DNA from: a bacterium
Lineage (GTDB): Bacteria; Bacteroidota; Bacteroidia; Bacteroidales; Bacteroidaceae
Assembly: GCA_004562975.1 (NCBI GenBank)
Contig: SFQP01000021.1
Span: 1-22,386, forward strand
DNA: 22,386 nucleotides
Reading direction: 5' to 3'
Shown here: positions 1 to 7,661 of the stretch, one piece after another
How positions within the stretch are numbered: the first letter of the stretch is position 1
Layout: each line of letters opens with the position of its first letter
Notes under the pieces: generated by a model
Database searches by the model: none
What the model was told of the DNA's origin: nothing
The model's input: only the letters and a program-made list of their open reading frames with translations
Position numbers and translations under genes: made by a program

Positions 1-4
1 GAAG

Positions 5-76
5 TAGCGCCTACGGGAATCGAACCCGTATACCATGCGTGAGAGGCATGTATCCTAACCATTAGATGAAAGCGCC
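5..76 (-). tRNA. tRNA-Glu (anticodon CUC)
   Basis: Read on the minus strand, this folds as a tRNA. The acceptor stem has GGCGCTT pairing with AGGCGCT, including a terminal G-U pair. The anticodon stem CATGC/GCATG encloses the loop CTCTCAC, so the anticodon is CUC and reads the Glu codon GAG. The T arm is ACGGG TTCGATT CCCGT. No 3' CCA is encoded. It lies 5 bases downstream of the tRNA-Ser gene and is probably cotranscribed with it. Confidence 0.93.
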
Positions 77-81
77 ATGTG

Positions 82-169
82 CGGAAGCTGGGGGATTCGA
101 ACCCCCGGTACGGTAAACCCGTACGTCAGTTTAGCAAACTGGTGGTTTCAGCCACTCACCCAAACTTCC
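82..169 (-). tRNA. tRNA-Ser (anticodon GCU)
   Basis: A class II tRNA on the minus strand. The acceptor stem GGAAGTT pairs with AGCTTCC and the discriminator base is G. The anticodon loop TTGCTAA gives GCU, which reads AGC/AGU. A long variable arm (GTACGGGTTTACCGTAC) confirms a serine tRNA, and the T arm is CGGGGG TTCGAAT CCCCC. No CCA is encoded. It is the first gene of a two-tRNA unit driven by the promoter at 209-239. Confidence 0.95.
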
Positions 170-208
170 AGAACCATGTTTTGGTTGCGTTTTCTCTCAA
201 ACGCGGTG

Positions 209-239
209 CAAAGGTAAGGCTATTTTTGAAACAAACAAA
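209..239 (-). promoter_or_regulatory. Bacteroidetes-type promoter for the tRNA-Ser/Glu unit
   Basis: On the minus strand, TTTG (plus-strand 236-239) is followed after 19 bases by TACCTTTG (plus-strand 209-216). This matches the known Bacteroidetes sigma consensus of TTTG at -33 and TAnnTTTG at -7. It lies about 40 bases upstream of the tRNA-Ser 5' end. Confidence 0.82.
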
Positions 240-275
240 TGTTTGCTATAAAAAAATCTGAGAAAATGTACGTTT

Positions 276-308
276 CGGGAAGTTTACGGGAAGTTTACGG
301 GAAGTTTA
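276..308. repeat. 11-bp tandem repeat, three perfect copies
   Basis: CGGGAAGTTTA is repeated three times without change, then a partial fourth copy (CGGA) follows. It sits between the divergent tRNA promoter and rsmG. No function is evident; it could be a binding-site array or simple slippage. Confidence 0.85.
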
Positions 309-431
309 CGGACAATTCTAGGCCTGTTTCAAGGCGTATGTGACACTACCTTGAAGTCAGCATTTTGTGGTTCCAGACAAATTGCAAACGAGGGTTATGA
401 AGCTGATGTGCCGGAAACAACAGAATTTTGT

Positions 432-439
432 TACATTTG
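432..439 (+). promoter_or_regulatory. Possible -7 element for rsmG
   Basis: TACATTTG matches the TAnnTTTG -7 consensus of Bacteroidetes promoters. No convincing TTTG lies 19-20 bases upstream, so support is partial. Transcription from here would start near 446, which fits translation from the ATG at 511 and argues against starts further upstream. Confidence 0.4.
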
Positions 440-510
440 CACAGCCTTTACATAAATCAGGCTGCGGCTCGGCCAAAGAAAGACTGTTTTTCTTATCACA
501 TAACCTCACC

Positions 511-1137
511 ATGACGGGCGAAATCATCACGAAATACTTCACCGGATTGACCGATGAACAAAACGCGCAATTCGGACAGTTGGACGCATTATACCGCGAG
601 TGGAATGCGAAAATCAATGTCATCTCACGCAAGGACATTGACAACCTCTATCTGCACCATGTGCTCCACTCGCTGGGCATTGCCAAAATCATACGGTTCA
701 GACCCGGCACACACATCATGGACATCGGCACGGGGGGAGGCTTCCCGGGTATTCCTCTGGCCATCCTCTTCCCGGAATGCCAATTCAAACTGATCGACAG
801 CATCGGGAAGAAGGTGAAGGTGGCACAGGCCGTGGCGGAGGCTATCGGACTGAAGAATGTAACGTGTGAGCATCGCAACGTGATGGAAGAGAAAACGACC
901 TTCGACTTTGTGGTGAGCCGGGCTGTGATGACAGCACCGGAATTGGTGAAACTCATCAAAAAGAACATTCATCACCGGCACCATAATGCCATGCCCAACG
1001 GCTTGATCTGCCTGAAGGGCGGCGACCTCACCGCCGAACTGGAACCATTCCGCCGGTCGGCCATGCAATGGGACCTGACCGACTTCTTCGACGAGCCGTT
1101 TTTTGAAACCAAAAAAGCCATTTATATCCCTCTCTAA
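511..1137 (+). CDS. rsmG: 16S rRNA (guanine-527-N7)-methyltransferase RsmG
   Basis: A cytoplasmic SAM-dependent methyltransferase expected to modify G527 of 16S rRNA in the small ribosomal subunit; the older name is GidB. The SAM-binding motif I reads DIGTGGGFPG from about residue 71, and the hallmark VSRAV segment follows at about residue 130. The open frame extends upstream to 367, but I chose the ATG at 511. It gives 208 residues, the usual family length, and the extra N-terminal residues look non-homologous and cover a likely promoter. The next gene starts 4 bases after the stop, so the two are probably cotranscribed. Loss of RsmG is known in several bacteria to give low-level streptomycin resistance. 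Confidence 0.93.
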   Translation: MTGEIITKYFTGLTDEQNAQFGQLDALYREWNAKINVISRKDIDNLYLHHVLHSLGIAKIIRFRPGTHIMDIGTGGGFPGIPLAILFPECQFKLIDSIGKKVKVAQAVAEAIGLKNVTCEHRNVMEEKTTFDFVVSRAVMTAPELVKLIKKNIHHRHHNAMPNGLICLKGGDLTAELEPFRRSAMQWDLTDFFDEPFFETKKAIYIPL

Positions 1138-1141
1138 AGCC

Positions 1142-1783
1142 ATGCAAATCACGCGTTTCATTGTCAACATGATTGAAGAAAACTGCTACCTGTTTTGGGA
1201 CGAGACAGGTGAGGCGGCATTGGTGGACTGTGGTGCATTCTATCCGGAAGAACAAAAGGCCATCAGTGATTTTATCGAATCCAAAGAACTGAAACTGACA
1301 CGGTTGCTCAATACGCACGGGCACTTCGACCACATTTTCGGTGCATCGTATATATATAATAGGTATGGTGTGCCCATTGAGCTGTGCCGCGCGGAACAGG
1401 AAACCTATGAGGCTTCCATCGAACAGATGAAGCGTTTTCTACACAGGGAACTGCCACTGAAACTACCGGCGGAAGCCCGCTATTTCAATCCCGACGACGA
1501 GCTGGAAGTGGGGAATCTGCACATCCGTGTCATCCCAACTCCGGGCCATACGCCGGGCGGTGTCTGTTTCTATATAGAAAAAGAGGGCATTCTGTTCAGC
1601 GGCGACAGCCTGTTCCGCCACGAAATAGGCCGCTGCGATTTGCCCGGAGGCAATGAAACCCAGCTGATTGAGGGTCTTCGGCAGCGCATACTTACCCTCC
1701 CGGAGGGCGTGCAGGTGCTGCCGGGACACGGCGATGCCACAACCATCGGCGAGGAAAGGATAGGAAACCATTATCTTAAATGA
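1142..1783 (+). CDS. Metallo-beta-lactamase-fold hydrolase (glyoxalase II-like)
   Basis: A cytoplasmic hydrolase of 213 residues in the glyoxalase II/YcbL group. The zinc-binding set is complete: THGHFDH at residues 58-64, His136 in HTPG, Asp155 in SGDSLF and His196 in PGHG. These supply ligands for two metal ions. There is no signal peptide. It lacks the C-terminal substrate-binding domain of true GloB (about 250 residues), so the substrate cannot be fixed. A small thioester such as S-lactoylglutathione or an equivalent is the usual family guess. The ATG at 1142 is the start that fits the family (MQITRFIVNMIEENCY). An upstream in-frame ATG lies inside rsmG and is unlikely. It is translated just after rsmG. 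Confidence 0.88.
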   Translation: MQITRFIVNMIEENCYLFWDETGEAALVDCGAFYPEEQKAISDFIESKELKLTRLLNTHGHFDHIFGASYIYNRYGVPIELCRAEQETYEASIEQMKRFLHRELPLKLPAEARYFNPDDELEVGNLHIRVIPTPGHTPGGVCFYIEKEGILFSGDSLFRHEIGRCDLPGGNETQLIEGLRQRILTLPEGVQVLPGHGDATTIGEERIGNHYLK

Positions 1784-1816
1784 AGGTTTTAGGGATAAAG
1801 GTTATGGGTTATGAGG

Positions 1817-1824
1817 TTATGAGG
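1817..1824. repeat. Target-site duplication, left, of mobile element copy 1
   Basis: TTATGAGG directly precedes the left terminal repeat and is repeated exactly at 2463-2470, directly after the right terminal repeat. The left flank carries the same word twice in tandem, so the true duplication could be 8 or 9 bases. Confidence 0.8.
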
Positions 1825-2462
1825 CTGAAGTTTCGGATGTGAAAAGGTAATGTTATGCCTTTTCCACAAGTCCAGGAGTTATACGGACAAGTCCTGGACT
1901 TGTTTTGCCAATTCAAGGACTTGTGCGGACAAGCCCAGGAGTTGTGCGCACAAGTCGCCGGGTTGTGAAGAGGACTTCACGTCATGTCCGGCCGAACAAG
2001 CGAAGCGGTTCTGTCACGCTGAACATGCCGCCATCTGTTTTGAATCTACCCTTTACGTACGCGTATATACGTATTTATTTCCCCGAAAAAGCATTCACAT
2101 CCTTCACACAGAGCGCGTTTCCTCCTGATTTTCAGCATTTTTGGTGTGAAGGGTTGGTTTTTAAAGCATTCACACGGGCGGTAAATGCCCGTGATGGACG
2201 GAGGGAGCAAACCTTCACACCGGGAAACCGCCTTAAAATAGGAAGTAAGCGATAGAAATATGAACGCGCGGTGTGAATCTTTGAAAAGGCAATGCTTCAT
2301 ACTATTTTCCGCTGGAAATCAACGGGAAACACTCGGGACATGAATGATTGAATGATTTTTTTGAGGATAAAAATACGTATAGAGGAGTGTGAACAGGAGG
2401 CAGTAAATGGTGAATGGCTCCGTGAACTTTTTGCATGTGTTACCCTACTACCGAAACTTCAG
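1825..2462. mobile_element. Non-autonomous transposable element (MITE-like), copy 1, 638 bp
   Basis: The element begins CTGAAGTTTCGG (1825-1836) and ends CCGAAACTTCAG (2451-2462), a perfect 12-bp terminal inverted repeat. It is bounded by an 8-bp direct repeat, TTATGAGG. A clearly related copy lies at 19340-19957 with the same ends. The left part has about five degenerate 20-23 bp units built on ACAAGTCC/GGACTTGT. The middle has alternating TTCACACC and GGTGTGAA words. The right part holds a conserved run around GATTGAATGATTTTTTTGAG. Short open frames cross it on both strands, but none is kept intact in both copies, and no transposase is visible. It would need a transposase supplied elsewhere. 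It fills the gap between the hydrolase gene and the efflux operon. Confidence 0.85.
1860..1966. repeat. Degenerate 20-23 bp tandem units inside mobile element copy 1
   Basis: Five successive segments share the core ACAAGTCC..GGA/GTTGT, alternating between direct and inverted forms such as ACAAGTCCTGGACTTGT. The copy at 19379-19458 has four units. The missing unit (about 21 bases, near 1930-1950) accounts for nearly all of the 20-bp length difference between the copies. In RNA or single-stranded DNA these would form strong hairpins. Confidence 0.7.
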
Positions 2463-2528
2463 TTATGAGGTTATAAAGTAACTGGCTGGAAAACCGGAGT
2501 TCGCCAAAGAAACTTTATAACCTCATAA
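2463..2528. repeat. 17-bp perfect inverted repeat (hairpin) next to mobile element copy 1
   Basis: TTATGAGGTTATAAAGT at 2463-2479 is matched by its exact reverse complement at 2512-2528, with a 32-base loop. The first 8 bases are also the right target duplication of the mobile element, so the element entered at the foot of this hairpin. No T-run follows, so it is not a clear intrinsic terminator. The rest of the gap to 2799 is AT-rich, with only the possible promoter at 2667. Confidence 0.8.
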
Positions 2529-2666
2529 TCATTATCCCCCAAAAACCAGCCTAAACAATCCATTTTTCGTCTAAAAAATCAGCCATACAGCGTACTTATT
2601 ACCCTAAAAAAACATAATAAACCACTTTTAGCGAGAAACTATAAGGAATGCAAAAGTTTTTTGCCG

Positions 2667-2674
2667 TAACTTTG
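2667..2674 (+). promoter_or_regulatory. Likely -7 promoter element for the RND efflux operon
   Basis: TAACTTTG fits the TAnnTTTG -7 consensus. No good -33 TTTG is found at the usual distance. It would give a 5' leader of about 120 bases before the adaptor gene at 2800. No regulator gene or clear operator is next to it. Confidence 0.5.
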
Positions 2675-2799
2675 CGCACACTTGTAGATGTGTTTTAAGG
2701 GAAAAACGGCCTTACCAAGCCATTACATCTTACACGAAGTGCCGAAGCACATATTTCAGAAAACAAAAAACAAATAATAATACACTATCATTCAACAAC

Positions 2800-3972
2800 A
2801 TGAAGAAAATCGCTTTATGGATGCTTTCCGCCGCGCTGCTCACAGCCTGCGGTAGCAAGTCGTCGCAAATGCCCGAAGCCAACAAGGACTTCGCAGTGGA
2901 AACAGTGAAGACCACTGAAGCTGACCTGAAAACTTCATATCCTGCCACCATCAAGGGTATGCAGGATATCGAAATCCGTCCGAAAGTGTCGGGTTACCTG
3001 ACGAAACTGCTGGTTGACGAAGGTGCTACGGTGCGCAAAGGCCAGCCGTTGTTCCTTATCGACTCCGAACAATACCAAGCCGCTGTCAACTCGGCCAAAG
3101 CCCAGGTGCGTGTCTGCAAGGCCAACATTGCCACCCAGAAACTTACCGTAGAAAACAAGCAGGCTCTGTTTGACCAGAAAATCATCTCCAGCTACGACCT
3201 GCAGATGGCCAAGAACACCCTCGAAAGCTACGAGGCACAGCTGGCAGCAGCGCAGGCCAGTCTGCAAAGCGCACAGGACAACCTGCGCTGGTGTACCGTT
3301 ACGAGTCCCTCGGACGGTGTGGTAGGCATGATTCCTTACCGCGTGGGTAGCCTGGTCAGCGCATCGAACGCTCAGCCTCTCACCACGGTATCAAACATCA
3401 GCCAGATGTACGTTTACTTCTCCATGACGGAAAAGCAGTTGCTGGGCCTGACACGCGAACAGGGCGGCCTCTCTGCTGCCATCAGCAAGATGCCGGCCGT
3501 ATCGCTGGTGCTCTCTGACGGAACGGAATACAGCCAGAGCGGCGTGGTAAGCACCGTGAGCGGTGTCATCGACTCCAATACGGGTTCGGTGCAGATGCGC
3601 GCCACATTCGACAATGCCGGACATGTTCTCCGCTCCGGCGGAACCGGCTCCATCCTGATACCTATCCACCAAAAGGATGCCATCTTGATACCGCAAAAGG
3701 CTACCTATGAAATCCAGAACAAGAAATTTGTTTACGTAGTGGGCGCAGACAACAAGGTGCAGAGCCGCGAAATTGAAGTGTTGGTACAAAACGACGGACA
3801 AAACTACGTGGTTTCCAACGGTCTGAAAGTTGGCGAACGCATTGTGATTGACGGTGTGAACCGCCTGAAGAACGATATGCAGATTAACCCCATCACGCCG
3901 GCGCAGGCAAAGGCTGCCGAACAAAAGGCCAAGCAGGCACTGAAAGATGGAAAAATGCCGGGACAAGAATAA
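2800..3972 (+). CDS. RND efflux periplasmic adaptor lipoprotein (AcrA/MexA-like)
   Basis: The membrane-fusion subunit of a tripartite multidrug-type efflux pump. It links the inner-membrane pump to the outer-membrane channel in the periplasm. At 390 residues it is of normal length. A lipoprotein signal ends in LLTAC with the lipidated Cys at residue 17. The first half of the lipoyl-like domain is near residues 55-90 (IRPKVSGYLTKLLVDEGATV). A coiled-coil hairpin follows at about 90-165, rich in Ala, Gln and Lys. The second lipoyl half (CTVTSPSDGVVG), a beta-barrel and a membrane-proximal domain then follow. The C-terminal tail is Lys/Ala-rich and charged. It is first in the operon with the pump (140-base gap) and channel genes. 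The substrate cannot be told from sequence. Confidence 0.93.
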   Translation: MKKIALWMLSAALLTACGSKSSQMPEANKDFAVETVKTTEADLKTSYPATIKGMQDIEIRPKVSGYLTKLLVDEGATVRKGQPLFLIDSEQYQAAVNSAKAQVRVCKANIATQKLTVENKQALFDQKIISSYDLQMAKNTLESYEAQLAAAQASLQSAQDNLRWCTVTSPSDGVVGMIPYRVGSLVSASNAQPLTTVSNISQMYVYFSMTEKQLLGLTREQGGLSAAISKMPAVSLVLSDGTEYSQSGVVSTVSGVIDSNTGSVQMRATFDNAGHVLRSGGTGSILIPIHQKDAILIPQKATYEIQNKKFVYVVGADNKVQSREIEVLVQNDGQNYVVSNGLKVGERIVIDGVNRLKNDMQINPITPAQAKAAEQKAKQALKDGKMPGQE

Positions 3973-3978
3973 TATAGT

Positions 3979-4062
3979 GTTTCCGGCGCACGGCTACGGA
4001 ATGGTGTAGACTTCCACCGTAACTTACGCAGCGAAGCCATACAACCATAACGTGCCGGAAAA
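3979..4062 (+). repeat. Long-range inverted repeat in the adaptor-pump intergenic gap
   Basis: GTTTCCGGCGCACG at 3979-3992 can pair with CGTGCCGGAAAA at 4051-4062, with one bulged base. This closes a loop of about 58 bases that contains a smaller GGTG/CACC stem. It lies in transcribed operon spacer and has no T-run. A role in mRNA processing or in the expression ratio is possible but unproven. Confidence 0.5.
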
Positions 4063-4112
4063 CAACTGCTTTAACCCGTAAACCCTATTACAACCATTCA
4101 AGATTAAGTTCC

Positions 4113-7100
4113 ATGCAATTAGATAGATTTATCAATCGCCCCGTGCTTTCCACTGTGATTTCAGTGGTCATTGTCATATTGGGCGCACTGGGTCTTGTTT
4201 CATTGCCCATCACCCAGTATCCTGACATTGCACCGCCTACCGTGGAGGTAAGCACCTCGTACACAGGTGCCAATGCGCAGACCGTGCTGAACTCTGTGAT
4301 TGCTCCGCTGGAAGAGCAAATCAACGGTGTGGAGAACATGGACTATATGTCGTCCTCAGCCACCAACACCGGTGACGCCAGCATCGACATTACTTTCAAA
4401 CAGGGCACCAACCCGGATATGGCTGCGGTGAACGTGCAAAACCGTGTGTCCAAGGCACAAGGCTTGCTGCCTTCGGAAGTTACCAAGGTCGGTGTGATTA
4501 CGCAGAAACGCCAAAGCTCCATGTTGGTAATTTTCTCCATCGTGGACATGGCCGATAAATATACGCCCGACTTTATCGAGAACTACGCCAAAATCAACAT
4601 CATCCCCCAAGTGCAACGTATCAAGGGTGTGGGCGACGCCATGGTGATGGGTGCCGACTACTCCATGCGTATCTGGCTGAATCCCGAAAAAATGGCGGAA
4701 TACCACTTGGTGCCTTCGGACATTACCGGCGTTTTGGCGGAACAGAACATCGAAGCGGCTCCCGGTGCCATCGGTGAGCGAGAAAACCAAACCTTCCAAT
4801 ATACCCTGCGCTACAAAGGCCGCCTGAGCGAAGCATCCGACTTTGAGAACATGGTTATCCGTTCCACGGCTGACGGCAATGTGATACGGGTGAAGGATGT
4901 GGCCAAGGTGGAACTGGGACGCAGCACCTACTCCTTCTCCGGCCGCGTGAACGGACACCGTTCCGTATCGTGTATCGTGATGCAGATTGCCGGCTCCAAC
5001 GCCACACAGATTGTACAGGACATCGAAGCCCTGCTTGAAGACTGTAGGCAAGATTTGCCCGAAGGTATGGAAATCAAAGTGGCCCAGAGCGTAAACGACT
5101 TCCTCTTTGCCTCTATCCACGAAGTGATCAAAACGCTTATCGAGGCGTTTATCCTCGTGTTTATCGTGGTGTTCCTCTTCTTGCAGGACTTCCGCAGCAC
5201 GCTCATTCCGGCCATTGCCATCCCGGTAGCCTTGATTGGTACCTTCTTCCTGCTCTACATGATCGGCTTCTCGCTCAACCTGCTGACGCTTTCGGCCATG
5301 GTGTTGGCCATTGCCATTGTGGTGGACGATGCCATCGTGGTGGTGGAAGGCGTGCATGCCAAGCTTGACCAAGGTTACACCTCCTCGCGCAAAGCCTCCA
5401 TCGATGCCATGCGTGAACTCGGCGGTGCCATCGTCTCCATCACTTTGGTCATGATGGCCGTATTTATCCCCGTAAGCTTCATGTCGGGCACAGCGGGTAC
5501 CTTCTACCGCCAATTCGGTCTGACCATGGCCATCGCCATCGGTTTCTCGGCCGTTAACGCCCTGACGCTGTCACCGGCTCTCTGCGCCATCCTGCTGAAA
5601 CCGCATCCCAAAGACGACGGGGCAACACCTTCACTGGGCGAACGCATGGGCACTGCCTATAAGGCTGCCGGACAGACTTTCATTCAACGCTATGCCGAGG
5701 CCATCGGACGCATCCTGCACCCCAGCATCACACTTCTCTTTATCATCATTGCCATTCTCGGCATGATTTTCGGTGCTTTCAATTTTGAAAGTCACCCCGT
5801 CATCACGGTTATTTTCAGCATCATCGCAGTGCTGGGCCTCATCGGACTCTCGACGAAGAAGTTCATGAACTCCTTCAACAACTCCTATGAGCGCATTCTG
5901 CAACGCTACAAGAAAGCGGTGCTGAAGTTCATCCAACGCCCCATTCTCTCACTGGGACTTACCACCGGCTCCATCGCCCTGCTTGTTTGGTTGATGAACA
6001 TCACGCCTACCGCCATGGTGCCCAATGAAGACACCGGCACCATCATGGGTGTCGTGACCATGCCTCCCGGCACCTCGCAGGACCGCACGGAATCGTTCCT
6101 CATGCGGGTTGACAGCCTCGTACGTTCTGTACCTGCCGTTGAACTGAGTACCGTGATTTCCGGTTACAGCTTCATCGGCGGACAAGGTCCTTCTTACGGT
6201 TCGTTCATCATCAAGCTGAAAGACTGGGAAGAACGTTCCATGATGGAGAGTTCTACACTTATCTTTGCCAACTTGTACCTTCGCTCACGCGATGTGTTCA
6301 AGGATGCGCAGGTGCTCTTCTTCCAGCCGCCTATGATTACCGGTTACGGTGCCACCAACGGTTTCACCTTCAACTTGCAGGACCGCACCGGCGGCGACCT
6401 CAACAAGTTCTTTGACGTGGCCCAAACATTCCTGGCCAATCTCCAGCAACGCCCCGAAATAGAATCGGCGCAGACCACCTTCAACCCCAACTTCCCGCAA
6501 TACATCATCGACATTGATGCGGCAAAATGTAAGCGTGCCGGTATCTCCCCCTCTGAAATTCTCTCCACACTTCAGGGTTACTACGGCGGTCTGTACGCCT
6601 CCAACTTCAACCGTTTCGGTAAGATTTACCGTGTAATGGTACAGGGCGAACGAAGCGAGCGCGCCAACTTCGAGAGCCTTTACAAAATCAAGGTGCGCAA
6701 CGGCAGCGAAATGGCACCTATCACCGAGTTCATGAGCATTAAGCCTACATTCGGACCGGACAACATCAACCGCTTCAACATGTACACTGCCATTGCCGTG
6801 AACGGTAACCCCGCCTCGGGCTACACCTCCGGACAGGCTATTCAGGCCATTAAGGAAGTAGCTGCCGAAAGTCTGCCGCAAGGCTACTCGTTCGAGTTCT
6901 CCGGCCAGTCGCGCGAAGAGAACGCCAATGCCGGCAGTACCACGGCCATCGTGTTCCTGCTCTGCTTCGTGTTCATCTACCTGTTGCTCTCGGCACAATA
7001 CGAAAGCTACCTCCTGCCCTTCGCCGTATTGCTCTCCGTACCCTTCGGTTTGGCCGGTTCGTTCCTCTTCATCCAGGGTATGGGCAGCCTCAGCCTGTTG

Positions 7101-7556
7101 CCCGGAGCGGCAGGACAATTCTTCAACATGATATTCGGCAACGCGTCCAACAACATCTACGTGCAGATTGCTCTCATCATGTTGATGGGTCTGTTGGCCA
7201 AGAACGCCATCTTGATTGTAGAGTTCGCCCTTGACCGCCGCAAGATGGGTATGAGCATCTCGTGGGCAGCCGTGCTGGGTGCCGGTGCCCGTCTGCGTCC
7301 TATCTTGATGACATCTTTGGCCATGATTATCGGTCTTCTCCCGATGATGTTCGCCTTCGGCGTAGGTGCCAACGGTAACCGCTCACTCGGTACCACGGCC
7401 ATTGGCGGTATGTTGATTGGTATGATTTGCCAAATCTTCATCGTGCCCGTACTGTTTGTCGTCTTCCAGTATCTGCAAGAGAAAGTGAAGCCGATGACAT
7501 GGGAGGACATCGAAACAGGCGAGGCCGACTCTGACATTGAACAATACTCTAAATAG
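4113..7556 (+). CDS. RND multidrug efflux pump inner-membrane subunit (AcrB/MexB, HAE1 type)
   Basis: The proton-driven trimeric inner-membrane transporter of the efflux system. The N-terminus is classic (LDRFINRPVLSTVISVV, then LPITQYPDIAPPTVEV). Proton-relay residues are present: Asp405/Asp406 in VVDDAIVVVE and Lys1030 in LLAKNAILIVEFA. At 1147 residues it is about 100 longer than AcrB (1049). Two insertions explain this. The first, about residues 500-585, carries two extra hydrophobic stretches (about 538-556 and 563-579). The second, about 20 residues near 990-1014, is a Gly/Phe-rich loop before a C-terminal membrane helix. The gene is second in the operon. The ATG at 4113 matches the family start. 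I infer export of hydrophobic toxic compounds; specificity is unknown. Confidence 0.95.
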   Translation: MQLDRFINRPVLSTVISVVIVILGALGLVSLPITQYPDIAPPTVEVSTSYTGANAQTVLNSVIAPLEEQINGVENMDYMSSSATNTGDASIDITFKQGTNPDMAAVNVQNRVSKAQGLLPSEVTKVGVITQKRQSSMLVIFSIVDMADKYTPDFIENYAKINIIPQVQRIKGVGDAMVMGADYSMRIWLNPEKMAEYHLVPSDITGVLAEQNIEAAPGAIGERENQTFQYTLRYKGRLSEASDFENMVIRSTADGNVIRVKDVAKVELGRSTYSFSGRVNGHRSVSCIVMQIAGSNATQIVQDIEALLEDCRQDLPEGMEIKVAQSVNDFLFASIHEVIKTLIEAFILVFIVVFLFLQDFRSTLIPAIAIPVALIGTFFLLYMIGFSLNLLTLSAMVLAIAIVVDDAIVVVEGVHAKLDQGYTSSRKASIDAMRELGGAIVSITLVMMAVFIPVSFMSGTAGTFYRQFGLTMAIAIGFSAVNALTLSPALCAILLKPHPKDDGATPSLGERMGTAYKAAGQTFIQRYAEAIGRILHPSITLLFIIIAILGMIFGAFNFESHPVITVIFSIIAVLGLIGLSTKKFMNSFNNSYERILQRYKKAVLKFIQRPILSLGLTTGSIALLVWLMNITPTAMVPNEDTGTIMGVVTMPPGTSQDRTESFLMRVDSLVRSVPAVELSTVISGYSFIGGQGPSYGSFIIKLKDWEERSMMESSTLIFANLYLRSRDVFKDAQVLFFQPPMITGYGATNGFTFNLQDRTGGDLNKFFDVAQTFLANLQQRPEIESAQTTFNPNFPQYIIDIDAAKCKRAGISPSEILSTLQGYYGGLYASNFNRFGKIYRVMVQGERSERANFESLYKIKVRNGSEMAPITEFMSIKPTFGPDNINRFNMYTAIAVNGNPASGYTSGQAIQAIKEVAAESLPQGYSFEFSGQSREENANAGSTTAIVFLLCFVFIYLLLSAQYESYLLPFAVLLSVPFGLAGSFLFIQGMGSLSLLPGAAGQFFNMIFGNASNNIYVQIALIMLMGLLAKNAILIVEFALDRRKMGMSISWAAVLGAGARLRPILMTSLAMIIGLLPMMFAFGVGANGNRSLGTTAIGGMLIGMICQIFIVPVLFVVFQYLQEKVKPMTWEDIETGEADSDIEQYSK

Positions 7557-7569
7557 CTGAGATAAGGGT

Positions 7570-7630
7570 GGTTCGCAAAACCGTCGGAATCTGTTTTCCA
7601 AGGTTTACGCTTTCACCGGTTTTCCGAACC
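7570..7630 (+). repeat. 14-bp inverted repeat between the pump and channel genes
   Basis: GGTTCGCAAAACCG at 7570-7583 pairs with CGGTTTTCCGAACC at 7617-7630 with a single mismatch and a 33-base loop. It lies in the 105-base gap between the pump stop codon and the channel start. It resembles the arrangement in the preceding operon gap. Confidence 0.6.
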
Positions 7631-7661
7631 TCCCTATACTCGCAACCCTACAGACAAGAAA

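Noticed and set aside
79..261. A 60-codon forward frame near the left edge
   Set aside because: It runs antisense through the tRNA-Ser gene and its promoter.
367..510. N-terminal extension of rsmG from the upstream ATG
   Set aside because: The added 48 residues do not fit the family and overlap a likely -7 promoter element; the ATG at 511 gives the usual length.
1860..1966. Possible CRISPR array, because of repeated ~21-bp units
   Set aside because: The units are degenerate, partly inverted and have no unique spacers between them; they belong to the mobile element.
1905..2255. A 116-codon forward frame (and an overlapping 92-codon one) inside mobile element copy 1
   Set aside because: The related frame in copy 2 is broken by a one-base insertion and ends early. 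Differences between the copies do not favour third codon positions by eye, and the products resemble nothing known.
4356..5513. A 385-codon minus-strand frame opposite the RND pump
   Set aside because: His/Gly/Val-rich composition is typical of antisense shadows, and the pump gene on the other strand is certain.
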